Assembly (NCBI RefSeq): GCF_000473145.1
Contig: NZ_KI421503.1
Coordinates: 7,453 to 71,452 of the forward strand
Length of the DNA: 64,000 nt
Origin: Leisingera daeponensis DSM 23529
GTDB lineage: Bacteria; Pseudomonadota; Alphaproteobacteria; Rhodobacterales; Rhodobacteraceae
Direction of reading: 5' to 3'
Positions 1 to 8,263 of the stretch are shown here, one piece after another. Both the position numbers and the translations under genes were made by a program. Below the pieces are notes generated by a model. It worked only from the letters and a program-made list of their open reading frames with translations, was not told the DNA's origin and did no database searches. Each line of letters opens with the position of its first letter. Position 1 is the first letter of the stretch.

Positions 1-1992
1 GGGCACGGCGTTCTGCAGTGCGAGACCCGCAAGGCCCTGTTGGGACGCCTTCTTGTCGCCGCGCGCGGCCTTTTCGCCAGCCGCATTGGCCATCGCATGG
101 CTTTCATCAAAGGCGATCACGCCGTCAAAATCGGTACCAAGCCATGCAACAACCTGATCAAGGCGTGAGGCTTTGCCGTCCCGCTCGGCAGAGCGCAGCG
201 TGGCATAGGTGATAAAAAGGATGCCTTCGGGCAGACGGATGTCGCTCCCCTGGCGGAATTTCGACAGCGGCACGATATCGCTTTCGCGCCCCCCGAGCGC
301 CATCCAGTCACGTCGCGCATCCTCGATAAGCTTGTCGCTTTTTGACACCCAGACCGCACGGCGGCGTCCTTGCAACCAGTTGTCGAGGATGATGCCCGCG
401 ACCTGCCGCCCCTTGCCGCAGCCCGTGCCATCACCCAGGAACCAGCCCTTGCGGAGGCGGAAGGCACCCTCGTCGCCCTCGGCCGCCGCCATCAGCTGAC
501 CTTCGATGTCGCCGCGCTTGAACCAGCCCTTCAGGTGCGTCTCGTGGGCATTGCCCGCGTAGATTACACTTTCCAGCTGCGGCGCGGAGAGGAGGCCATC
601 CGCGACGAGGCTCTTCGGCAGGAGCGGGCGGTAGGTCGGGACAGGTGGCGGCACCGAGGCCATGGCGGCGGATTGGACAAGTGCGGTCGGATGCACCGCC
701 GCGCCGTCTATCAGGATCGCCTGAAGGTCATAGGCCTCGTAGACCGTGTCCTGCAGCGTGCCGTCGGGTTCGCTCCAGGCTTTCGGCAGGTAGTCGAGTG
801 GTGCCGTTTCGATGTCGTCGAACGGGTGCTTCGCACGTTCCTTGGCGAGCGCACGGGTTTCCTGGCGAGCGGCGTTGCGCAGGGAGTGCAGGTTCGTGCG
901 ACCTGGGCGGGTCGGCACCGACAGGGCCGTACTGGAGGGGCAGGGCGGAGCGCTGCGCCGCGCCGGGCAATGGGCGAGCACTGCGGAGAGAAGATCACCC
1001 GTTGTCGCACAGATCGGATGGTAGGTGGTCGCGTTTTCGACAGGTGCGGTGTCGCCTTCGTCGGCCACACGCTTGTCGATCACCGTGAGCCGCGTGTCGA
1101 TCGTGGTGCCATGCCGCGCGAAGACCTTGCCGTCGATCGCGGCGGAAAACACCACGTCAGCGCTTTGCGCGATCCGCTGAAACGTCGATTGGAAAGATTT
1201 CGTCGAGGGTCGGAAACTCTCGCCGGTAATGACGGCAAGGCGCCCACCCCGCGCGAGGCGTGCCAAGGCGGAAAGCACATGCTGGCTGGTTGCCTGACGG
1301 AACCGGCCTTCGACATGGTTCGCCGCGGAAAACGGCGGGTTCATCACGATGACAGAGGGCGTGATCGACCTATCCAGCCGGTCGTCGATCGACGCGGCAT
1401 CGTGGTCTGAGATAACCGCATCGGGGAACAAGTGCCCAAGTAAGGCGCGTCGCGTTTCGGCGAGTTCATTCAGTGCCATACGAGCGTCTGCAATCCGGGC
1501 GAAGATCGCCAGCATGCCGGTGCCAGCGGATGGCTCGAGCACGAGATCGTCGGTCCGAAACCCCGCAGCCTGCGCGACAATGGCGGCTAGCGGCAGAGGG
1601 GTTGAGAATTGTTGCAGGCGGACACTGTCTTCCGAGCGCCGCGTGTGGGAGGGGGCCAGACCGGCGAGACGTTCGATCATGGTGAGGAAGGCTTGTGGCG
1701 AGGCGGCCTGACGTTGCATCAGCACGCCATAGCGTGAGAGCATCTGGATTTGGGCGATCTCGGCGGCCTCATAGGCGTCCTTCCAGACCCAAGCGCCGCT
1801 GGTGTCGTTGGCGCCGAAAGCATTTTCCATCGCGGCGCGGAGGGCGGCAGCGTCGATGGGTCGGCCAGCCTCGAACAAAGAGGCGAGGGTTCTCGCGGCC
1901 TGGACCAGGTTGTGGGCGAAGCGCGCGGCATCCGGCAAGGCAGGGGCCTCGGCCTCGCTTGCAAGGGGGACGGAATGGGGGTGAGCGTTCAT
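1..1992 (-). CDS. Strawberry-Notch-like DNA methylase/helicase, C-terminus outside the window
   Basis: An open frame of 664 codons runs without a stop from ATG 1992 to the window edge. The N-terminal half carries an adenine-type methyltransferase: SAM-binding motif EPSAGTGML near residue 150 and catalytic motif NPPF near residue 217. The second half begins an SF2 helicase: P-loop GDGTGCGKGRQ near residue 520 and the Walker B box DESH near residue 627. This methylase plus Sno-helicase architecture is typical of very large proteins (about 1400 residues) on alphaproteobacterial plasmids and phages, so roughly half is missing here. Its biochemical role is not established; protection or modification of plasmid DNA is an inference. 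A 9-bp hairpin lies in its leader at 2047-2067. Family call is firm, function is not. Confidence 0.88.
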   Translation of the reverse strand, partial: MNAHPHSVPLASEAEAPALPDAARFAHNLVQAARTLASLFEAGRPIDAAALRAAMENAFGANDTSGAWVWKDAYEAAEIAQIQMLSRYGVLMQRQAASPQAFLTMIERLAGLAPSHTRRSEDSVRLQQFSTPLPLAAIVAQAAGFRTDDLVLEPSAGTGMLAIFARIADARMALNELAETRRALLGHLFPDAVISDHDAASIDDRLDRSITPSVIVMNPPFSAANHVEGRFRQATSQHVLSALARLARGGRLAVITGESFRPSTKSFQSTFQRIAQSADVVFSAAIDGKVFARHGTTIDTRLTVIDKRVADEGDTAPVENATTYHPICATTGDLLSAVLAHCPARRSAPPCPSSTALSVPTRPGRTNLHSLRNAARQETRALAKERAKHPFDDIETAPLDYLPKAWSEPDGTLQDTVYEAYDLQAILIDGAAVHPTALVQSAAMASVPPPVPTYRPLLPKSLVADGLLSAPQLESVIYAGNAHETHLKGWFKRGDIEGQLMAAAEGDEGAFRLRKGWFLGDGTGCGKGRQVAGIILDNWLQGRRRAVWVSKSDKLIEDARRDWMALGGRESDIVPLSKFRQGSDIRLPEGILFITYATLRSAERDGKASRLDQVVAWLGTDFDGVIAFDESHAMANAAGEKAARGDKKASQQGLAGLALQNAVP

Positions 1993-2496
1993 TGGCAATC
2001 TCCGGGGTTGAGGGTTGGCCCCAAGCCCCGCGCGCACTCTTTCACCCGGGAGGGGTCACCCCTCCCGCCCTGCCTTTCGCTCTTTCATGGCAGTGCTGAA
2101 CTCCGTCCCGGCAGGGGAAAGTTATCCCCAAAATCTGGGGATTGGGCTGTGGGCGCTGTCGCGGAAGCCCTTGTCAGCTTGACGCATTGCCAGCTCGCCT
2201 AAGTCTTGGGCGGTTTGCGGCCTGCGCATCCGAAACGGGCATGTCGTCGACCGAACGGCGGCCGTACAACCCTCAGGAAGAGCTCTGAAAAAGAAAAGGG
2301 CGGCATCCGGGAGGAGGTGGATGCCGCCGATTATTCCGGATCGGCTCAGGGAGGAGGAGAGAACCGATCTTGTTTGTAAGATAGTGGCTATGCTGCAATC
2401 GCACAATAGGCAGGCCATGATATTTCTGCATTGCAGCGATGCGAGACCGATTGGGATTGCCGCAAGAAAGGGAGCGTATGCCACCTGTGCCGGTTC
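1993..2496. other. Intergenic stretch with hairpins, no gene supported
   Basis: No open frame here has convincing protein character. The half nearest the helicase gene holds a perfect 9-bp stem with a 3-nt loop (CGGGAGGGG / CCCCTCCCG, 2047-2067), which would lie in the helicase mRNA leader about 55 nt before the start codon. The other half holds the terminator of the upstream minus-strand gene. The helicase promoter should lie between these two hairpins, but I cannot place -35 and -10 boxes with confidence. Confidence 0.5.
2289..2328 (-). terminator. Rho-independent terminator after the 211-residue protein gene
   Basis: Perfect 10-bp stem GGCGGCATCC / GGATGCCGCC (2299-2308 with 2319-2328). 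In the minus-strand direction the stem is followed by a T-rich tract (CCTTTTCTTTTTC). It lies about 170 bp after the stop at 2497. Confidence 0.75.
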
Positions 2497-3132
2497 CTAA
2501 GGGTGAGCCTGCGCTTGAGCGGCAGCGGACTGGGGTATTTGACCAAGCGACCGTACTGGCACAGCCTGTCGCGCCTCGGGCAAACAGCCCGTCTCATAGT
2601 CGCCAACGAATCCCCAGCAGGCGTCGATCTCCTCGCCATCCTGCTCAATGACATAGCCATAGACCCGACCGCCAAGATAAGCATCGTAGGTGACGATTTC
2701 GCCGCGCAGGATGTCTTCGGCCCTTTCGCGCAGAGCCTTGGTGACGCGTTTTGCACCGAACTCCTTCCGAACCGCCTCGAGCGTCACATAGACATAACCG
2801 ACCTGACCGGAATCCCATGGGAAGTGAAACCCGATGGTGTTCATCGCGAGGCCGGAATGGTCATAGAGAAACACGGGCAGGATGATCGCCTTGCGCTCTG
2901 CGCGCCCGCGTAGCTGGTCCATCGAGAGGTCGCTCTGGCCCGAGACACTCGCGAGGTCACGCAAGAATGCCTTAGGGCTGTCGAACTGGTGGCTGTCGCC
3001 CAGCCGGTATCTCCGATGCCAACAGATCAGCGTTCCGAGGTTGGACCACTCCCGTGGGCTCTCAGCATCCGGGTCGTGGTAGATTTTGATGGTGTGGCCC
3101 TGGTAGGCCTCCTTGTAAACGGGGTCATGCAT
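2497..3132 (-). CDS. Conserved plasmid/phage hypothetical protein, 211 residues
   Basis: The start ATG follows an AAAGGAAA ribosome site by a suitable gap. The protein has no signal peptide or membrane segment. Its N-terminus carries the motif ESPREWSNLGT, followed by a CWHRRYRLGDSH-type block; this pairing recurs in uncharacterised plasmid and phage proteins that I recognise by sequence but cannot assign to a function. A middle aromatic-rich stretch (FHFPWDSGQVGYVYV) and an acidic tract (QDGEEIDACWGFVGDYE) are also typical of that family. It is the first of a run of small accessory genes on this strand and ends in a good terminator. Function unknown. Confidence 0.75.
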   Translation of the reverse strand: MHDPVYKEAYQGHTIKIYHDPDAESPREWSNLGTLICWHRRYRLGDSHQFDSPKAFLRDLASVSGQSDLSMDQLRGRAERKAIILPVFLYDHSGLAMNTIGFHFPWDSGQVGYVYVTLEAVRKEFGAKRVTKALRERAEDILRGEIVTYDAYLGGRVYGYVIEQDGEEIDACWGFVGDYETGCLPEARQAVPVRSLGQIPQSAAAQAQAHP

Positions 3133-3237
3133 GTCGATTTCCTTTCTTGAAACGCAATCGACCCGCCAGGCCGGCTAAGGCGTATGCGGGTCGATCTGGA
3201 CGTGGTCAGGTGGTTGGTAAGTTTACCGTCCGGCGGA

Positions 3238-3714
3238 TCAGGCGGCAGCGCGGTTCTGGCGATGCTGGACGTGCTCGACGGAGACTTTCAGGAGCCAATC
3301 CTCGAAACCGAGAATGGTCTGGTGACCCGCAACCGCCTCGACCCAGGCCGCACGCGGATCGCGGCCGATTTGCGTCGGGTCGTTGTCGATCCGGCCATTG
3401 GCCATCCACGGCTCCGGTTGGATGCGTCCGAGCCAGTCCGCCAGCGACGGGATGCGCCCCTGGCAGTCTTCGCGCACATGCTGCTCACCAATCCAGCGGA
3501 TCGGGACGACCCGGCCGGCGCTGTTAGTCAGGCTGTGGCCGAAAATTCGTTGAGCATCATAGACCCCCGCCGTATGATGACGATAGGCTCTGTGAACGAA
3601 GAGGGCCAGGTGCTCTTTGGATGAGTCGAACCAATCATGCACATGTTGGTAATCCTCTGGAACACCACCGAATTTTCGGGCGGAGCTTTCGGCGTGGTGG
3701 AGGGGATGTGCCAT
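3238..3714 (-). CDS. DUF6915 family protein, 158 residues
   Basis: I chose ATG 3714 (protein begins MAHPLHHAESSARKFGG) because this is the usual N-terminus of the family and a GAGGGG ribosome site precedes it; a longer reading frame exists upstream but lies inside the previous gene. Family features visible are a His-rich start, the HDWFDSSKE block, a second His-rich block HRAYRHHTAG and the IGEQHVRED motif. Such proteins are common on Rhodobacteraceae plasmids and their role is unknown. The start codon comes one base after the stop of the DUF6878 gene, so the two are translationally coupled. Confidence 0.85.
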   Translation of the reverse strand: MAHPLHHAESSARKFGGVPEDYQHVHDWFDSSKEHLALFVHRAYRHHTAGVYDAQRIFGHSLTNSAGRVVPIRWIGEQHVREDCQGRIPSLADWLGRIQPEPWMANGRIDNDPTQIGRDPRAAWVEAVAGHQTILGFEDWLLKVSVEHVQHRQNRAAA

Positions 3715-3715
3715 G

Positions 3716-4099
3716 TCAGAGCCCCTCATGTTCGGTGATATTGGTTTCGACATAGCGGTTCGAGTGGCTGACATCGATCTTGTCGGTCTCGAGCGCCCAG
3801 GTGAGTTCGCCATAGCCACCTTCATTGTTCTCGAAACCGGGGCTCAGCGCATAGGCAAAGTCCCAGCCGAAATCTTCGACCCGGCGGCGCATTACTTCCG
3901 TCAGGGTGATTGTGCCAGGGGTCACAACGACATCCTCGACATTGCCGGAATCGCCGTAGCCTTCGTATTGCACCTCGATGCAGATCACACCGAGGGCGCG
4001 CAGTTCGGAGAGAAGGGTCGCGCGGGTCTCGACCCGCTGTTCGGCAGCGCGTCTCTGGGATTCGAGCATCTGCGCGTAGAAATCGTTTACTTGTGTCAT
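3716..4099 (-). CDS. DUF6878 family protein, 127 residues
   Basis: Start set at ATG 4099 (MTQVNDFYAQ), which removes an unlikely Arg/Pro-rich N-terminal extension of the longer frame. The N-terminus is a basic helix, followed by the VQYEGYGDSG block and a C-terminal strand-rich part ending in an NERF-like stretch (NRYVETNITEHE), the pattern of DUF6878. Function unknown; the family travels with DUF6915, DUF3768 and ParB-like genes on conjugative plasmids. It is coupled to the next gene (gap of one base). Confidence 0.82.
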   Translation of the reverse strand: MTQVNDFYAQMLESQRRAAEQRVETRATLLSELRALGVICIEVQYEGYGDSGNVEDVVVTPGTITLTEVMRRRVEDFGWDFAYALSPGFENNEGGYGELTWALETDKIDVSHSNRYVETNITEHEGL

Positions 4100-4178
4100 G
4101 TCTTCAGTCCTTTGGAATTGAGGGAAGGGGAGGGCGACCGCTACGCGAGGCCGCCCCGGAGGCTTTCTTTGGCGGGCT

Positions 4179-4475
4179 TCAGGCCGCCGCGACGCCGCGT
4201 TTCGCGGCCGTGCGGTCAACCAGGTTGAAATAGAGGTTCTCGGTCGCGCGCTTGAACCCCGGCGGTTTGCGCGGGGCGAGGCAACGCACAGAAGCGCTGC
4301 AACTCTCGCCATGCTCCAACGCGAACTGCGTCACCTTGTCGATGAGGTCATCCATACCCGCGGCCTGGATGCGCTTTTCGGGGTAGCTCCCCAGCATCTG
4401 GAACTGGGTGACGACAAATGCGCCATCGCGATGCGCGGGATAGAGGGTGATCTGGTAGTCGAGTGTCTTGGCCAT
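4179..4475 (-). CDS. Conserved small plasmid protein, 98 residues, unknown function
   Basis: Start ATG 4475 has a GGAGA ribosome site; the longer frame upstream runs through a terminator hairpin and is not used here. The protein (MAKTLDYQITLYPAHRDG at its start) looks like a compact alpha/beta fold with a basic C-terminus and no membrane segment. I do not recognise a named family. Its position in the run of DUF genes suggests a plasmid accessory role such as anti-restriction or host interaction, but nothing in the sequence proves it. Confidence 0.65.
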   Translation of the reverse strand: MAKTLDYQITLYPAHRDGAFVVTQFQMLGSYPEKRIQAAGMDDLIDKVTQFALEHGESCSASVRCLAPRKPPGFKRATENLYFNLVDRTAAKRGVAAA

Positions 4476-4538
4476 CTCTGGTCTCCTGCAGCGAGCGGAA
4501 CGCGACAATCGCACCCCTTGGAACCCGCCAGCGCGAAA

Positions 4539-4565
4539 GGACCGCCCTTTGTGCAAGGGCGGTCC
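4539..4565 (-). terminator. Hairpin terminator after the DUF3768 gene
   Basis: Perfect 11-bp stem GGACCGCCCTT / AAGGGCGGTCC followed on the minus strand by TTTC. It sits 30 bp past the DUF3768 stop and before the next gene. The tail is short, so termination may be partial. Confidence 0.65.
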
Positions 4566-4594
4566 GGGGTGTTTTCTTGGTGGGAACGGGGTCG

Positions 4595-4975
4595 TCAGTA
4601 TTCTGACGGGAGAAGCAGGGTGAGGACCCGGCGCGTCTGTTCGGGGTCGGAAGGTTCAGGCGAGCCATATTGGTAGTCGACGTCATACAGATCGACCTTG
4701 AACCAGACCGTCGTGCCATCGAATTCGATGACCCCCATTTCGTGCCAGCCTTGGGGGTCGCTGTCGGCATTGAACCCGTTGAACGCGGCAACACGGCGGG
4801 TCAGTTCCAGTTGCGCATCGATCCCAAGTGCCGCGACGCCGCGTGTCATAACGAACTGGCCCTTTGGGGCATCGGCGGCCGGGGTTGTGCCGAGGATGGA
4901 GCGGCGAAACGCGTCATTCTGCGCAGCGATCCGCGCGGCTTCCTGAACGGGATCGAGGTCGAGGGTCGTGGTCAT
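4595..4975 (-). CDS. DUF3768 family protein, 126 residues
   Basis: Start ATG 4975 (MTTTLDLDPVQEAARIAAQND). The family signature is clear: FVMTRGVAALG in the first half, then a block of RVAAFNGF, WFKVDLYD and YGSPEPSDPEQTRRVLTLLL, ending in the invariant-looking SEY tail. DUF3768 proteins are about 110-130 residues, are found almost only on alphaproteobacterial plasmids and integrative elements, and have no known function. The gene lies between two hairpin terminators, so it is probably transcribed alone. Confidence 0.88.
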   Translation of the reverse strand: MTTTLDLDPVQEAARIAAQNDAFRRSILGTTPAADAPKGQFVMTRGVAALGIDAQLELTRRVAAFNGFNADSDPQGWHEMGVIEFDGTTVWFKVDLYDVDYQYGSPEPSDPEQTRRVLTLLLPSEY

Positions 4976-5037
4976 GGGATGTCTCCGGGACGGGCCAGCC
5001 GATCCGATATCGGCTGCAGGCAACCCGCCAGCCGGAA

Positions 5038-5066
5038 AGGGCCGCCCTCGATGTGAGGACGGCCCT
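5038..5066 (-). terminator. Hairpin terminator after the ParB-like gene
   Basis: Stem AGGGCCGTCCT / AGGGCGGCCCT (one G-U pair) with TTTCC after it on the minus strand, 35 bp beyond the ParB-like stop. The sequence that follows (GCTGGCGGGTT) is repeated after the 4539-4565 hairpin, so the two intergenic units share a common origin. Confidence 0.65.
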
Positions 5067-5100
5067 AGGCTCATGTCGTGTTCAGTTGGAAGTCTAATCG

Positions 5101-7272
5101 TCAGGCGGCATCCTCACTGAGGAAGGCGGGCAAGGACGATGGTTCATCGCTCTCTGCCTCGGCCAGAGCGTCTGCGGCGGGCACGGCGCCTTCCTCGGCC
5201 TCGGGCGCATCGCCAATCATTTTGGCGGCAGCCTCCGTCGCATAGACAAACACCATCCCGTCGGGCAGCCAGCGCGTCGTCTTTGCTGCCGTCGCAGCGT
5301 CGAAACCTTCCGTTTCGCCGGCCGTTTCCGCAAAGGCCCGCTCCATGGCAGCGGCGAGATCGCCCTTGCGCTCGCGATTACGATCTTCGGCGTAGTCGTC
5401 GCCGATCAGCTTGCGCGCTGTGGCCACAGCATGCCCCTTGTTGACCCGACCCCAGTAGTTTTGTGCGGTAGGGCGCCAGCAGGCCGCCACATCGACGTCA
5501 AGCCGCGCGCCGATCTCCTCGATGATCGGAGAGGGGCGATTGTCAGAGGAGAGCTGCGGTTTGACCGCCAGACCCGTTGCCCAGGCGAACAGCGCCTGCT
5601 TGTCCAAAATGGGCAGAGCCGACATCGCCCGGAAGTCTTCGGGCTTCTCCAGCGTCATCCAGTCGGTGGCGAGGTCCTGTTCCAGCGCCTCGAGCATCTT
5701 CTGGGCGACAGTGTCCGCGTGCAGCACCTCACGGTTTTGCGCCTGGAAGGGCGGGATCGAGATGTCGAGTGCCTCGTTGTTGTAGGACCGCCCCAAAGCC
5801 TGCTCGCAGAGCGCGTAGAGCATCGCGTCAAACGCCACTTCGAAATCCGCCGCCAGGTGTGACCGCAGGATGTGCTGGCGCGTGGCGCGCAGATCGTCGG
5901 CGAGGTTCGCCGAAATCCCGTCCGCCTTGCGCAATGTCGCAGCCGGGTCGGAGGTCGGCACCGGTGTGGAGGAGGTCGGCGGCGTCACCTGCGGACGGGC
6001 AGGGGAGGGGGCGCCATCCGCAACTACGGTGACCTCATCAGGTTCCGGCGCGGCAGGGATATCCTTGGGCCGCACCAAGCCTTTCTCGACGCGCAACGCC
6101 CCGTCGTGACCGATGGTCAGAACGACACCGGCGATGGCGCGGTCCTCGTCGGCAAAAGGCTGTCGCTCGCGCTGCAAGGCCTCGATCTCGCGGAGGCGCG
6201 GCTCGATGGCGTGGTATTCTTTAGTCTCGGCTTCCGTCCAGTCCTCCCCGTCATTCTGCGCCGCCAATTCTTCCTCACGCGCGATCAGACGTTCCTCCTG
6301 GGCGAGCAGGTCCGGATCAGGCTCGATGTCCGGCGGATAGACCCGCCCGAAACTGCGAAACGCGCCGTAATCCACCGAGAGATGCACCTCGACCCATTTC
6401 CACGCCGCCTCGAAGGGTTTGGCGGCGGTTTGCAGCTTCTCGATGGCAAGGCGCTCCAGGAGCTCGGGGTTTTCCATATGGGCGCTGGCCCGGTCGTCGA
6501 AGAGATCACGCAGCAGAACACCGCCCGCCGCCTCATAGGCTTCGATGCCGACAAAGCGCCCCAAAGCCGAGTGCGCCGAGTGCGCGGTCTCGGTCAGATG
6601 GCGTTTGATGCTTTGCGGATGGATGTGATAGCTGCCCTTCACCGCGTTCCAGACAGCCAGTTGGCGATCATGATCGTCGGTCAGCGTGAAGGCCATCACG
6701 CATTCGAGAGTCAGGTCGCCCGCGCGGAACTGCTCGATGATCTCGGGCGCGACACGGGCGAGTTTGAGGCGACGGCGCACCAGGTCGACGGAAACGCCGA
6801 ACTTCAGCGCGATCTCTTCTTCGCTGCGGCCCTCGCCGATCATGTTGTCGAACGCCTCGAACTGGTCGGCGGGATGCATCGCCGCGCGCTGGAGGTTTTC
6901 CGTGGCGGAAGCGAGGATAGCTTCGCGCTCATCTTCAACAAGGCAGGGCACAGGATGATCTGCCGGGATAATGCCGTCTTCGGCGAGCTGCTTCAACGCC
7001 TTGAGGCGACGCCCCCCTGCATCGACCGCAAAACGCGTCTCAGACAGCGCATGAACCACAAGGTTCTGCTTGATGCCGGTCTGGCGGATGCTGGCGAGGA
7101 GCTCTGCATCATCGCTGGCGCTCGCGGCTACCTTGCGGACGTTGTGCGGGCTCGGCTCCAACTGGTTGAGCGGGATCATCCGGATGTCGGCAGCGCCTCC
7201 GGGCGCGGCTGTTCCGGTCGCGGAGGTCTTTTTCGCGGAGGAGGGTTTGGGTCGGGTCGTGGTCTTGGCCAT
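5101..7272 (-). CDS. Large ParB/RepB-type nuclease-fold protein, 723 residues
   Basis: ATG 7272 is preferred over a GTG at 7290 because an AAGGA ribosome site lies 8 bases ahead of it. After a Lys/Thr/Ala-rich tail, residues about 25-130 form a ParB N-terminal (CTPase/Srx-fold) domain with IPLNQLEPSPHNVRK, the GGRRLKAL box and ENLQRAAMHPADQ; a KorB-type helix-turn-helix (EEEIALKFGVSVDLVRRRLKLA) follows. At 723 residues it is more than twice the size of partition ParB, and no ParA lies beside it, so a role in regulation or in DNA processing with the nearby helicase/methylase is as likely as partition. The C-terminal 450 residues have acidic and Pro-rich linkers and no domain I can name. Confidence 0.82.
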   Translation of the reverse strand: MAKTTTRPKPSSAKKTSATGTAAPGGAADIRMIPLNQLEPSPHNVRKVAASASDDAELLASIRQTGIKQNLVVHALSETRFAVDAGGRRLKALKQLAEDGIIPADHPVPCLVEDEREAILASATENLQRAAMHPADQFEAFDNMIGEGRSEEEIALKFGVSVDLVRRRLKLARVAPEIIEQFRAGDLTLECVMAFTLTDDHDRQLAVWNAVKGSYHIHPQSIKRHLTETAHSAHSALGRFVGIEAYEAAGGVLLRDLFDDRASAHMENPELLERLAIEKLQTAAKPFEAAWKWVEVHLSVDYGAFRSFGRVYPPDIEPDPDLLAQEERLIAREEELAAQNDGEDWTEAETKEYHAIEPRLREIEALQRERQPFADEDRAIAGVVLTIGHDGALRVEKGLVRPKDIPAAPEPDEVTVVADGAPSPARPQVTPPTSSTPVPTSDPAATLRKADGISANLADDLRATRQHILRSHLAADFEVAFDAMLYALCEQALGRSYNNEALDISIPPFQAQNREVLHADTVAQKMLEALEQDLATDWMTLEKPEDFRAMSALPILDKQALFAWATGLAVKPQLSSDNRPSPIIEEIGARLDVDVAACWRPTAQNYWGRVNKGHAVATARKLIGDDYAEDRNRERKGDLAAAMERAFAETAGETEGFDAATAAKTTRWLPDGMVFVYATEAAAKMIGDAPEAEEGAVPAADALAEAESDEPSSLPAFLSEDAA

Positions 7273-7323
7273 AGTCAGGATCCTTGTCACGCCGGACCCG
7301 GAAGAGACTCTCTCTATCCTTTC

Positions 7324-7342
7324 AAGCCCGGCACCCGGGCTT
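7324..7342 (-). promoter_or_regulatory. Leader hairpin ahead of the ParB-like gene
   Basis: Perfect 8-bp stem AAGCCCGG / CCGGGCTT with a 3-base loop, 52 bp upstream of the start codon in the presumed mRNA leader. Together with similar hairpins before the helicase gene and between the DUF genes it may control read-through. No T-tract follows, so it is not a strong terminator. Confidence 0.4.
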
Positions 7343-7381
7343 CCCTTTCTTGGGCTCTCTCAAGGAAGTATAGACCTTGGA

Positions 7382-8145
7382 CTAGGCGTTCAGTCCCGGC
7401 TTCTGGTGGATCGGATCGACGATGAAACTATACGGATCTTAAATCCGGATTTTGCAGATGTATTCGTAGGGCGTGAGCCCGCTGCTTGTTCTGAGCCGAC
7501 GAGCGAGGTTTTTAGGCTTCAAGAAGTCGGCAAGGTGGCGGCGAAGCTGATCGTGACATTCGTAGTGAAAGCGTTTAACGGTACGTCTTTGATTGTCCGC
7601 TTCATTCGATCGATCTGGCCGCTGATCCATGGATGGTCGGGTTTTGTCAGCCGGTGTCCAATCCCATGGGCTTCGCAATTCATGTCGAATCGCATTTGCG
7701 GAGAATAGTCGGTGTTCTGATTGCGTGGCTGTTTGGCCAACTGGATGCCGTTGTCGGTCGGAATCGTGTGGATGCAGTAAGGAACGGCCTCAGGAGGCAA
7801 TCTGGGAACTCCCATGCTGTCCTAGTGTCGGCCCAATCAACCAACTGGGCAACTGCGAATTTTCTGGTCCAGTCGATCACAACGACGTAGCGCGGAGCGA
7901 GTCAGATGCGTGATCGATGGCTGAAGGGCATAAAGAAGATCATCAAGCAGCAGCGTGCACCTTCGAAAGCCTACTATCGTCGCCTCCTCGGCCTCGCTGA
8001 GATCGGTCGGGTGCGGTTACCACAGACCTGACTTCCGGTGCTCAACCGTCTCACGCTTGCGCCACTTCGTGACCGTTTTCCCTTTGGCCTAGAGTTCCCG
8101 GATAAGCGCCGCAGTCGAAGCTTTCGATCACTTTTTTGCTGCTAG
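7382..8145 (-). pseudogene. IS481-family transposase remnant
   Basis: Several short frames on this strand read, in order, as an IS481-type transposase: a helix-turn-helix-like start, LLLDDLLYALQPSITHLTRS near 7960-7905, VVIDWTRKFAVAQLV near 7880, the catalytic TDNGIQ block, HPWISGQIDRMKRTIKD, and the family ending GLTPYEYICKI and DPIHQKPGLNA. They are separated by frameshifts, an internal deletion of the central domain, and an in-frame TAA just after ICKI, so the gene is dead. No terminal inverted repeats could be fixed. It marks the border between the plasmid accessory genes and the pca operon. Confidence 0.8.
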
Positions 8146-8263
8146 GATGACGGGCATGGTCGTGGCGCTGCCCGGACGAGCTTGCCTCACAAGGTTTTCT
8201 TACATTCCAACGAATGAATGGCACCAGAAAACTATGGGATCGAACACCGGGAAGACATATCTA

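Noticed and set aside
2122..2484. A 120-codon minus-strand frame after the 211-residue gene
   Set aside because: It runs through a strong terminator hairpin, has no ribosome site and is of low-complexity composition.
5872..7425. A 517-codon open frame on the plus strand opposite the ParB-like gene
   Set aside because: It mirrors the third-base GC bias of the minus-strand ParB frame, has no protein motif or ribosome site, and the ParB domain on the other strand is unmistakable.
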